From Prochlorococcus sp. AG-449-J16 (lineage in GTDB: Bacteria; Cyanobacteriota; Cyanobacteriia; PCC-6307; Cyanobiaceae): 63,684 bases of DNA. The stretch spans positions 1-63,684 of the forward strand of contig QCQK01000006.1 in NCBI GenBank assembly GCA_003209565.1, written 5' to 3'. The notes beneath the pieces are model-generated. The model was not told where the DNA came from and ran no database searches. It saw nothing but the letters and a program-made list of their open reading frames with translations. The translations under genes were made by a program, and so were the position numbers. Of the stretch, positions 48,055 to 56,090 are shown one piece after another (positions within the stretch are counted from its first letter, which is position 1; every line of letters starts with the position of its first letter).

Positions 48055-48878
48055 TTGAATCATTAGGCTGGCACAAGGGTCAATGGTTGGATATTAATAA
48101 AATATTTATTACTGCTAGTAATAGAGGATTAAAATTTGCTGATGGTATATTTGAAACCATTTTGATAAAAGAAAACAAACCTATTCTTTTTGATGAACAT
48201 CTGAAAAGATTAGAAAAAAGTAGCAAGATCTTAAATATTAATCTCAATATAAATAAATTAACTTTGAGACGGCTTATTCACGATGGAATTAAAAAGTTAT
48301 CGCTTAAAAATGATCAATTTGCTTCAGTAAGAATAAACTATAGTCGAGGAACTAATGAAGGTCGAACACTAACAATTGACAGCACTTCAGAGACAGAAGA
48401 TTTGGATAATTTATGGCTTGAGTTCTATAGAATCAAACCAAATTTTAAACCGATAAGAGTTTGCGTTAGTCAAACGGAAAAAATAAATGAATTCAGTCTT
48501 ATAAGTAAATGCAAAACATTTTCATATAATCAGGCAATACAAGTTTTGACAGAAGCCAATGAAAAATCATTTGATGATTCTATCCTTTTGAATACGTCAG
48601 GTGAACTTTGTTGTGGAAGTACATTTAATCTTATAATTAAAAGAAATAATCAATGGATAACTCCTAGAAAAGAGAGCGGCTGTTTAGAGGGAATTATGGT
48701 ATCTAAAGCTTTAAAATTGAAAATTGTAAAAGAAGAATTAATTCCTCCGGAATTTCAAAATGATGACATACTTGTTGCAATTAATAGCTTATCTTGCAGA
48801 CAAATTAATCAAGTAAATGATTTAAAGTTTAAACCTAAATTTGATCCAATTTACTTTTGGGATTTATTATATAATTGA
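48051..48878 (+). CDS. pabC: Class IV aminotransferase, probable aminodeoxychorismate lyase
   Basis: PabC-type enzymes release pyruvate from aminodeoxychorismate to give p-aminobenzoate. The 275-residue PLP protein has the class IV pattern NRGLKFADGIFETI, LFDEHLKRLEKS, a PLP-lysine region near SKCKTFSYNQAI, and NTSGELCCGSTFNLI. Immediate position after pabB supports PabC over the related branched-chain or D-amino acid transaminases. The 3' end overlaps convergent cobA by 28 bases. Confidence 0.87.
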   Translation: MIESLGWHKGQWLDINKIFITASNRGLKFADGIFETILIKENKPILFDEHLKRLEKSSKILNINLNINKLTLRRLIHDGIKKLSLKNDQFASVRINYSRGTNEGRTLTIDSTSETEDLDNLWLEFYRIKPNFKPIRVCVSQTEKINEFSLISKCKTFSYNQAIQVLTEANEKSFDDSILLNTSGELCCGSTFNLIIKRNNQWITPRKESGCLEGIMVSKALKLKIVKEELIPPEFQNDDILVAINSLSCRQINQVNDLKFKPKFDPIYFWDLLYN

Positions 48879-49666
48879 ACTTTATTAATATCTGGTAAAT
48901 AGACATCAGATACTTTAGTTATATTGTTATTAACCTTAAATTCAACAATTTTTCCAATAATGATAATTGATGGAGCTAAAAATTCTTCATCTTTAATTTT
49001 ATCTGGAAGATTATCTAATTTCTCTATCAAACACTTTTGATTTTTTAAAGTAGCTTCTTGAATAACAGCGCATTTAGTATTCTTATCTAGACCACCTAGA
49101 ATTAATTCTTCCACAATAAATTTAATATTTTTTATACCCATAAAAATTACTAAGCTATCTGATGATTTAGCTAAATCTCTCCAATTCACTGTCTTTTTTT
49201 CCTTATCTACGCGCTCATGTCCAGTGACAAAAGTTACGGAACTCGCAGCATCTCTATGGGTTAGTGGAATACCAAAGTATGTAGGGGCAGCTATCCCAGA
49301 AGTAATACCAGGAACGATTTCAACTGAAATTCCATTTTTTTCTAAAATAGAGACCTCTTCACCACCTCTAGAAAAAACAAATGGATCTCCCCCTTTAAGC
49401 CTTACAACATTTTTGCCTTCTTTTGCTAATTTCAAAATAAGATCATTAGTCTCAGCCTGAGGAACAGAACACTTCCCAGCTCTTTTGCCTACATGGAAAA
49501 TTTCTGTATTTTTTCCTGCCTCTTTTGTTATTTCATCGGGGATTAGAGCATCATGAACTAATGCATCACAATTTTTTATTAGGCGTAAAGCTTTAAGAGT
49601 TAAAAGCTCAGGGTCACCAGGACCTGCTCCAACTAAATAAACAATGCCAGGCACAATAATATCCAT
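48851..49666 (-). CDS. cobA: Uroporphyrinogen-III C-methyltransferase
   Basis: This SAM-dependent enzyme makes precorrin-2, the branch point to siroheme and cobalamin. The 271-residue protein has the family start VYLVGAGPGDPELLTLKA, LKGGDPFVFSRGGEEV, VPGITSGIAAPTYFGIPLTHR and VIFMGIKN. It is the stand-alone SUMT type, lacking the CysG oxidase/ferrochelatase domain. I prefer the ATG at 49666; an upstream TTG at 49672 is possible. Only about 30 bases separate it from the divergent MFS gene. Confidence 0.94.
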   Translation of the reverse strand: MDIIVPGIVYLVGAGPGDPELLTLKALRLIKNCDALVHDALIPDEITKEAGKNTEIFHVGKRAGKCSVPQAETNDLILKLAKEGKNVVRLKGGDPFVFSRGGEEVSILEKNGISVEIVPGITSGIAAPTYFGIPLTHRDAASSVTFVTGHERVDKEKKTVNWRDLAKSSDSLVIFMGIKNIKFIVEELILGGLDKNTKCAVIQEATLKNQKCLIEKLDNLPDKIKDEEFLAPSIIIIGKIVEFKVNNNITKVSDVYLPDINKVQLYNKSQK

Positions 49667-49696
49667 TAACAAGTATGGTAGTAAAAGTTAATCGCA

Positions 49697-50983
49697 ATGA
49701 AGGAAAATATTGTGAAAGAAAGTTTATTAAAACCAAATAAAAAATTTACCCTCCTTAGTGCGTTTATCACTCTTCTAAATGATCGTTTAAGTGAAAGTAT
49801 ACTTTTGCCCATTTTACCCTCTTTTGTTTTACTTTTTGACTCTAAAGCAAGTACATATGGTTTATTATCATGCACTTACCAATTAGCTCAATTTACAGCT
49901 TCTCCTTTTATAGGACTTATGAGTGATAGATATGGAAGAAGACCTGTTACTCTTTTTTGTATTACTGGTTCAGTAATAGGAATATCAATATTATCTTTTA
50001 CAGTTCTTTTTGATTGGTCAAATTCAATAGCGACTATCCCGTTATTTTTATTATTTTTAGCGAGACTAATTGACGGTTTAAGTGGGGGGACTGCAGCTAC
50101 TGCAACAACAATTCTTGCAGATATTTCAAGCCCTGAAAAAAGAGCAAAAACATTTGGTCTTATTGGTGTAGCTTTTGGTTTAAGTTTTTTCTTAGGTAAT
50201 ATTTTTGTTGTAATTTTTGCAAGAAATACAAATAATAATTTTATTATTCCAGTTTTGATAGCCTCAATCATTCCAATAATAAATTTTCTCCTTGTATTTT
50301 TTTACTTACCAGAAACCAAGCCTAATAGTGAAACAAATAAATCAAAAACTACTATAAAAAACCCTTTAAAAGCTCTATTTACAGTTTTCAAAGAAGAAAA
50401 GATTAAAAAATTATCATTAGCTTTTTTTATTTATTTTATTGCTTTTACTGGATTGACTAATATCCTGATATTTTTCCTCCAAGAATCTTTAAACTGGACG
50501 ACCAAAGCATCAAGTGGAACACTTGTTGTAGTAGGAATCATTGCGATTATTGTTCAAGGAGGTCTTATTGGGCCTCTGGTAAAGCAATTTGGCGAAATGC
50601 GATTAACACTTTTCGGATCAAGCTTTATTCTTGTGGCGTGTGCTCTTTTAATAACTGCTCCAAAAGAAAATGCGGCAATTAATATTTATTCAGCTGTTTC
50701 ATTTTTAGCCGTTGGGGCAGGATTAATTACGCCCACGTTAAGAGCACTAATCTCAAAGAAATTAGACGTTGATAAACAAGGCTCAATTTTAAGTAGCCTT
50801 CAGGGTCTACAGAGTCTTGGAGGAGTTTTAGGAATTGCAATGGCCGGAAGGGTTTATGATAGTTTTGGTCCAAAATCACCCTTTATAGCTGGTTCCGTTA
50901 TCTTACTTTTCATGATATACCTTATTGCAGAGGGTAAAAATAATAATTCTTTTAACAATCAAAAATCAAAAGTATTTCAATGA
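49697..50983 (+). CDS. MFS transporter (drug/metabolite efflux type)
   Basis: This 428-residue inner-membrane protein has about 12 hydrophobic segments and the major-facilitator motif A GLMSDRYGRRPV in the loop between segments 2 and 3. The N-terminal half resembles TetA-type drug:H+ antiporters (ARLIDGLSGGTAATATTILAD). Substrate cannot be read from the sequence. Its stop overlaps the ppk start by four bases, so the two are cotranscribed; whether export relates to polyphosphate is unknown. It starts only about 30 bases from divergent cobA. Confidence 0.88.
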   Translation: MKENIVKESLLKPNKKFTLLSAFITLLNDRLSESILLPILPSFVLLFDSKASTYGLLSCTYQLAQFTASPFIGLMSDRYGRRPVTLFCITGSVIGISILSFTVLFDWSNSIATIPLFLLFLARLIDGLSGGTAATATTILADISSPEKRAKTFGLIGVAFGLSFFLGNIFVVIFARNTNNNFIIPVLIASIIPIINFLLVFFYLPETKPNSETNKSKTTIKNPLKALFTVFKEEKIKKLSLAFFIYFIAFTGLTNILIFFLQESLNWTTKASSGTLVVVGIIAIIVQGGLIGPLVKQFGEMRLTLFGSSFILVACALLITAPKENAAINIYSAVSFLAVGAGLITPTLRALISKKLDVDKQGSILSSLQGLQSLGGVLGIAMAGRVYDSFGPKSPFIAGSVILLFMIYLIAEGKNNNSFNNQKSKVFQ

Positions 50984-53070
50984 AAAGCCCGGCTGATGTT
51001 TTTATAAATAGAGAATTAAGTTGGATTGAATTCAATAAGAGAGTACTCCTCACTGGTATGGAAAAAGAGTACAAAATCCTGGATAAAGTGAAATTTTGTT
51101 CAATTTTTAGCAATAACCTTGATGAATTTTTTATGGTAAGGGTAGCTTCGTTAAAGGCTCAAGTTGAAGCAGGAATTACTAAAAAAAGTATTGATGGACT
51201 CACCCCTGAAGAGCAATTAACAAAAATCAATAAAGAAGTAAAAAAATTAACTAGTCTTCAAGAAAACTATGTAAATAATGTATTAAGTGCTGAATTAAAA
51301 AAACAAGGTGTTATTTTAAAAAAATATGAGGATTTAGGTGAAAATCAAAGAAATTGGTGTAATAACTTCTTTACTTCATCTATTTTTCCTTTATTAACTC
51401 CACTAGTTGTTGATCCATCACATCCATTCCCATTTATAAGTAATTTAAGTCTAAACTTAGCAGCTTTAATAAAGGATGGAGAAAATTCTAAAAATCAGTT
51501 TGTCAGAGTCAAAATACCAACAAAAAATATCAATCGCTTCATACAAATTCCCAATGAAATTTTTCAACATAATGATGAAAGTACTCACTTTTTTATAAGT
51601 GTTGAAGATCTAATAGGAAATAATATCAATTCTTTATTTAGCGGAATGGAATGCATTAATTACTCTTTTTTTAGAGTAACAAGAGATGCAGATTTAGAAT
51701 TAAAAGAACTTGAGGCTGATGATCTTCTTTTAGCAGTTGAACAAAGTTTGCAAAAAAGAAGATTAGGTGGGGATGTAGTTAGACTAGAAGTTGAATCAGA
51801 CATACCAAAAAATATACTTAAATTACTAATTGAAAGTATCTCAATACAAGAAGAATATATATACTTTTGCAAAAGTTTATTAGCCCTGGACGATTTAAAT
51901 CAGCTGACAAAAATTAATAGAGATGATTTAAAAGAAAACCTGCTCATTGGTACAACTCACCCACAATTAAAAAATTTAGATACGCCTTTAAACAAAAACT
52001 TAAATTCTATTTTCAAGATACTGAGAAAAGAAAATATTCTACTTCATCACCCATATGACTTATTTAAAACTTCAGTTGAAGAATTTATAAATAGAGCTGC
52101 TGAAGATCCACTTGTGATGGCTATAAAAATAACTTTATATAGAGTTTCAAAGGATTCGCCTATTATCGCGGCTTTAATGAGAGCTGCAGAAAATGGAAAA
52201 GAAGTAATGACTCTTGTTGAACTAAAAGCAAGATTTGATGAGGATAATAATATTCAATGGGCGAAACAACTTGAACAAGCTGGGATTCATGTTGTATATG
52301 GAATTATTGGATATAAAACCCATACAAAAATAGCTTTAGTAGTTCGAAAAGAAAAAGGAAGATTAAGAAATTATTTTCATATTGGAACGGGAAACTATAA
52401 CTCTAGTACTTCAAGGTTTTATACAGATTTAGGATTACTTTCAACAGATCCGGATATTGCATCAGATTTACTTGAGTTATTTAATTACTTGTCAGGATTT
52501 TCTAAGCAAAAAAGTTATCAAAAATTATTAGTATCTCCATCTTCCATGAGAGAGAAATTTTTATTTCTAATAAAAAGAGAAATTGAAAATGCTAAAAAAG
52601 GGAAAAAAGCTGCAATAATTGCAAAAATGAACTCTTTAGTTGACCCAGAAATAATCACTCTCCTTTATTCAGCTTCGAACGCTGGTGTAAACATAAGTCT
52701 CATCGTAAGAGGTATTTGTTGCTTATATCCACAAAGAAAAAATTTAAGTGAAAATATAAAAGTTATAAGTATTATTGGACATTTTCTTGAACACTCAAGA
52801 ATTTTTTGGTTTTGTAATAACGATGATAATGAAGTTTTTATTGGCAGTGCAGATTGGATGAGAAGAAATCTTGATAGAAGAATAGAAGCTGTTACTCCAA
52901 TAGAAGATTTTGAACTAAAAACTCAATTATACTCACTTTTACAAACATATATTAAAGACAATTACTATTCTTGGATAATGAAAGAAAATGGTTCTTACGC
53001 AAAATATAAATTAGATTCAGCAAATAATCGTTCTCAACTTGACCTCATAGGAAAAAGAAAAAAATATTGA
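50980..53070 (+). CDS. ppk: Polyphosphate kinase
   Basis: Ppk reversibly transfers the gamma phosphate of ATP to polyphosphate chains, a storage form relevant in low-phosphate ocean water. The 696-residue protein has the N-terminal FINRELSWIEFNKRVL, the DPSHPFPFISNLSLNLA segment, the autophosphorylated His448 in YKTHTKIALVVR, and HIGTGNYNSSTSRFYTDLGL and IGSADWMRRNLDRR motifs. The start overlaps the MFS stop. A weak AT-rich hairpin lies just downstream of the stop. Confidence 0.97.
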   Translation: MKSPADVFINRELSWIEFNKRVLLTGMEKEYKILDKVKFCSIFSNNLDEFFMVRVASLKAQVEAGITKKSIDGLTPEEQLTKINKEVKKLTSLQENYVNNVLSAELKKQGVILKKYEDLGENQRNWCNNFFTSSIFPLLTPLVVDPSHPFPFISNLSLNLAALIKDGENSKNQFVRVKIPTKNINRFIQIPNEIFQHNDESTHFFISVEDLIGNNINSLFSGMECINYSFFRVTRDADLELKELEADDLLLAVEQSLQKRRLGGDVVRLEVESDIPKNILKLLIESISIQEEYIYFCKSLLALDDLNQLTKINRDDLKENLLIGTTHPQLKNLDTPLNKNLNSIFKILRKENILLHHPYDLFKTSVEEFINRAAEDPLVMAIKITLYRVSKDSPIIAALMRAAENGKEVMTLVELKARFDEDNNIQWAKQLEQAGIHVVYGIIGYKTHTKIALVVRKEKGRLRNYFHIGTGNYNSSTSRFYTDLGLLSTDPDIASDLLELFNYLSGFSKQKSYQKLLVSPSSMREKFLFLIKREIENAKKGKKAAIIAKMNSLVDPEIITLLYSASNAGVNISLIVRGICCLYPQRKNLSENIKVISIIGHFLEHSRIFWFCNNDDNEVFIGSADWMRRNLDRRIEAVTPIEDFELKTQLYSLLQTYIKDNYYSWIMKENGSYAKYKLDSANNRSQLDLIGKRKKY

Positions 53071-53088
53071 TTTTTATAACATTTATAA

Positions 53089-53105
53089 AAAATACTTAAT
53101 ATTTT
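53089..53105 (+). terminator. Weak hairpin after ppk
   Basis: AAAATA (53089-53094) and TATTTT (53100-53105) pair around five bases, and a T-rich tract with an eight-T run follows shortly after. The stem lacks G-C pairs, so termination would be weak. Confidence 0.3.
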
Positions 53106-53161
53106 AAATTTTTTTTATTTTTAAAAAATCCTTTTATACCAGATGATTTCAGGAAATTAGC

Positions 53162-53190
53162 TTGAAAAAAGACTTTTTTGTCTTTAAAGT
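53162..53190 (+). promoter_or_regulatory. Candidate promoter of the sigma-factor gene
   Basis: TTGAAA (53162-53167) and TAAAGT (53185-53190) are spaced by 17 bases. Within the spacer the arms AAAGAC and GTCTTT (53168-53173 and 53180-53185) form a perfect inverted repeat that could hold a repressor or fold in the RNA. The predicted transcript would have a leader of about 70 bases. The boxes match 5 of 6 and 4 of 6 consensus positions; this is a guess without transcript data. Confidence 0.35.
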
Positions 53191-53252
53191 TTCAACGTAA
53201 AAGTAGTTTTTATTTCAATTTCAGTGCTAGCTTTTTAAAAAATCCATTATTT

Positions 53253-53258
53253 AGGAGG
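53253..53258 (+). promoter_or_regulatory. Strong Shine-Dalgarno site AGGAGG
   Basis: The only strong AGGAGG at a correct distance from a start that I noticed in the window lies 8 bases from the ATG at 53267 (5 bases from a GTG at 53264). It favours the ATG as the sigma-factor start. Confidence 0.6.
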
Positions 53259-53266
53259 CCAGGGTG

Positions 53267-54286
53267 ATGGGGATCCCTCTGGAATCTGCTAAGAGCTCTT
53301 CAGATAATAATTTTGATGAGCCAAGATTACCAAACACTGCGGGCAAGTCTCGCAAAACAAAATCCAGTCTAACTTCAAAACAAAGCCCAAAAAAATCGGG
53401 GAGGCTTACTTCCGATTCAATTGGTTATTATTTAAGCAGCATAGGTAGAGTACCTCTTCTAACTCCAGCTGAAGAAATAGAGTTAGCTCATCATGTTCAA
53501 AACATGAAAAAATTGCTCCAAATTCCCGAAGCTGATAGAAATCAACGTAATCTTTACCAAATTAAGATTGGGAAAAGAGCAAGAGATAGAATGATGGCAG
53601 CAAATTTAAGACTTGTTGTTTCTGTTGCGAAAAAATACCAAAACCAAGGACTAGAATTATTAGACCTTGTCCAAGAAGGAGCTATTGGCCTAGAAAGAGC
53701 TGTAGATAAATTTGATCCTGCAATGGGATATAAATTCTCAACCTATGCGTATTGGTGGATTAGGCAAGGAATGACGAGAGCTATTGATAACAGTGCGAGA
53801 ACAATCCGTTTGCCTATTCATATAAGTGAAAAATTATCCAAAATGAGAAGAGTCTCCAGAGAATTATCACATAAATTTGGGAGACAACCTACCAGATTGG
53901 AAATGGCAACTGAGATGGGAATAGATCAAAAAGATTTAGAAGATTTAATTTCTCAAAGTGCTCCTTGCGCCTCTCTAGATGCTCATGCAAGAGGCGAAGA
54001 AGACAGGAGTACTCTAGGAGAACTTATACCTGATCCAAACTGTGAGGAGCCTATGGAAGGAATGGATAGAACTATTCAAAAAGAACATTTAGGAACTTGG
54101 CTTTCACAATTAAATGAAAGAGAACAAAAGATAATGAAGCTCAGATTTGGCCTAGATGGTGCAGAACCATTAACACTCGCAGAAATAGGAAGACAAATTA
54201 ATGTTTCACGAGAAAGAGTAAGACAATTGGAAGCTAAAGCAATATTAAAACTTAGAGTAATGACAACTCATCAAAAAGCAGCTTAA
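53267..54286 (+). CDS. RNA polymerase sigma factor, group 2 (sigma-70 family)
   Basis: This 339-residue primary-like sigma factor directs RNA polymerase to a subset of promoters. Region 1.2 begins at DSIGYYLSSIGRVPLLTPAE, region 2 includes ANLRLVVSVAKKYQNQGLEL and the -10 recognition helix YKFSTYAYWWIRQGMTRAID, and region 4.2 shows VSRERVRQLEAKAILKLRV. The long N-terminus typical of the housekeeping SigA is absent, so it is a group 2 factor, common in cyanobacteria for light and nutrient responses. The leading 45 residues are polar and Ser/Lys-rich. The AGGAGG favours ATG 53267 over GTG 53264. Confidence 0.93.
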   Translation: MGIPLESAKSSSDNNFDEPRLPNTAGKSRKTKSSLTSKQSPKKSGRLTSDSIGYYLSSIGRVPLLTPAEEIELAHHVQNMKKLLQIPEADRNQRNLYQIKIGKRARDRMMAANLRLVVSVAKKYQNQGLELLDLVQEGAIGLERAVDKFDPAMGYKFSTYAYWWIRQGMTRAIDNSARTIRLPIHISEKLSKMRRVSRELSHKFGRQPTRLEMATEMGIDQKDLEDLISQSAPCASLDAHARGEEDRSTLGELIPDPNCEEPMEGMDRTIQKEHLGTWLSQLNEREQKIMKLRFGLDGAEPLTLAEIGRQINVSRERVRQLEAKAILKLRVMTTHQKAA

Positions 54287-54291
54287 TCAAA

Positions 54292-54933
54292 TTGATAAAA
54301 TTTGCAATAATTTTATTATATTTATTCTCGATTTTTTTAATATCAACAGTTTTTAAAAATATTAATGGAGATAGCAGGGAAATTATCAGAAAAATAATTC
54401 ATATTGGCATAGGCCCTTTAATACCAATTGCACTATTTTTAAAAATTGATCAAATATCAGCCCTAATTTTTACAGGAATTGTTTTATTAATGGTGCTTTT
54501 TAATTACACCTATAAATTATTTCCAACAATTGAAGATGTTGAGAGAAAAAGTTTTGGAACATTATTTTACTGCGTTAGTTTATTTATTTTAATTTCTCTT
54601 TTCTGGGATAAAGATCCATATGCATTAGTTACTGGATTTTTTATAATGACTTTTGGAGATGGATTAGCTGGTTTAATAGGTAAGGGCTTTAACTCAAAAA
54701 GTTGGAATTTTTTTAATCAAACAAAATCGTTATATGGTACTTTGACAATGTTTTTAACAAGCTTGATAGTAGTTTACTTAATAGGATATAACCAACAAAA
54801 TAATTTTAATTTAAATTACTTTACATTAGCTATTTTAGCCACTGGTCTTGAACAATTTAGTATTTTAGGAATAGATAACTTTATTGTTCCAATCTCATCA
54901 GCATTATTTTTTAACTTTTTTATAACTAATTAA
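54292..54933 (+). CDS. Membrane kinase of the VTE5/dolichol kinase type
   Basis: This 213-residue integral membrane protein resembles phytol kinases (VTE5) and dolichol or diacylglycerol kinases that use CTP. Motifs are REIIRKIIHIGIG, FFIMTFGDGLAGLIGKGF (with the acidic metal-binding Asp) and KSLYGTLTMFL. About six hydrophobic segments are visible. In a cyanobacterium it could recycle phytol for chlorophyll or tocopherol; that is inference. The start codon is TTG at 54292, with no nearby in-frame ATG. Its 3' end overlaps the convergent DAHP synthase by eight bases. Confidence 0.75.
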   Translation: MIKFAIILLYLFSIFLISTVFKNINGDSREIIRKIIHIGIGPLIPIALFLKIDQISALIFTGIVLLMVLFNYTYKLFPTIEDVERKSFGTLFYCVSLFILISLFWDKDPYALVTGFFIMTFGDGLAGLIGKGFNSKSWNFFNQTKSLYGTLTMFLTSLIVVYLIGYNQQNNFNLNYFTLAILATGLEQFSILGIDNFIVPISSALFFNFFITN

Positions 54934-55993
54934 CTGAACCATACAAAATAGCAAGTAATTCTTTTGTTGTTTCAATATCTATGCATGCATCAGTAATGCT
55001 TCTGCCAAACTCAAGATTCTCTTTTTTTAAAAGCTTTTGATTGCCTTCCTTTAAATGACTTTCTAACATAACTCCTAATATATTTTCTTCACCATTTGTT
55101 ATTTGTGAAGCTATGTTTTCTAACACTTCAGACTGTTTTCGGAAGTCTTTGTTGGAATTTCCATGACTACAATCAATCATCACTTTATGAGGAAGATTAC
55201 ATTGTTTTAATTCAGCTGAAATTCTTTGAACATTTTGACTTTCAAAATTTGGACCTTGTGAACCGCCTCTTAAAACTATATGGCCATCTGGATTTCCTGT
55301 GGTATTAACAATAGAAGCCATTCCGCTGGAATTTACACCCAAGAAATGATGTGATTTTGAAGCCGACTGCATTGCATTTATTGCAGTAGTAAAAGAACCA
55401 TCCGTTCCATTTTTAAAACCTATGGGCATTGACAATCCTGATGCCATTTCTCTATGAGTTTGACTTTCAGTAGTCCGCGCGCCTATGGCTGTCCAACTTA
55501 CTAAATCGGCAATATATTGAGGAACAATTGGATCTAGTAATTCTGTAGCAGAAGGTATTCCACGAGATGCTAGATATGAAAGCAAACTTCTAGCCCTTCT
55601 TAAACCAGTATTAATATCATAAGAATCATCTAGATGAGGATCATTTATCAATCCCTTCCAGCCAATAGTTGTTCTTGGCTTCTCAAAATATACTCGCATA
55701 ATTATTTCTAATTTATCTTTATAAATTTCACGAAAGTTTTGAATATATTTTGAATATTCCTTTGCCGCTTCTACATCATGAATTGAACATGGACCAACAA
55801 TCACTAAAAGCTTCCGAGCATTATGATGCAAAATATTTTGTATCGATCTTCTTGTTTTAGATACTGTTTTAGCAGAGATATGATCTAAAGGTATATCATT
55901 ATGTAATCTGCTCGGAGGTATTAATGGACGTGTTTCAACAACATGTAAATCTGATGTCTTTTCTAAAGCTGAATTATTTGATGATGTCGTCAT
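54926..55993 (-). CDS. 3-deoxy-7-phosphoheptulonate synthase (class I)
   Basis: DAHP synthase condenses phosphoenolpyruvate and erythrose 4-phosphate, the first shikimate-pathway step. The 355-residue protein matches the AroF/AroG/AroH class: VVGPCSIHD, MRVYFEKPRTTIGWKGLIND, GARTTESQTHREMASGLSMP and the metal-binding MIDCSHGNSNKD. Feedback type (Phe or Tyr) is not decidable by eye. It is divergent from acnB across a 97-base gap. A link to pabB and the chorismate lyase comes only through shared chorismate. Confidence 0.94.
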   Translation of the reverse strand: MTTSSNNSALEKTSDLHVVETRPLIPPSRLHNDIPLDHISAKTVSKTRRSIQNILHHNARKLLVIVGPCSIHDVEAAKEYSKYIQNFREIYKDKLEIIMRVYFEKPRTTIGWKGLINDPHLDDSYDINTGLRRARSLLSYLASRGIPSATELLDPIVPQYIADLVSWTAIGARTTESQTHREMASGLSMPIGFKNGTDGSFTTAINAMQSASKSHHFLGVNSSGMASIVNTTGNPDGHIVLRGGSQGPNFESQNVQRISAELKQCNLPHKVMIDCSHGNSNKDFRKQSEVLENIASQITNGEENILGVMLESHLKEGNQKLLKKENLEFGRSITDACIDIETTKELLAILYGSVN

Positions 55994-56090
55994 TGATTAA
56001 TTAAGAAATTTGAATATTTAAAAAAGCATTTATGAATACTCTCTTTTTCAATATTAAAAATAACAATAGATTAGGCATTAAACCTTACTA

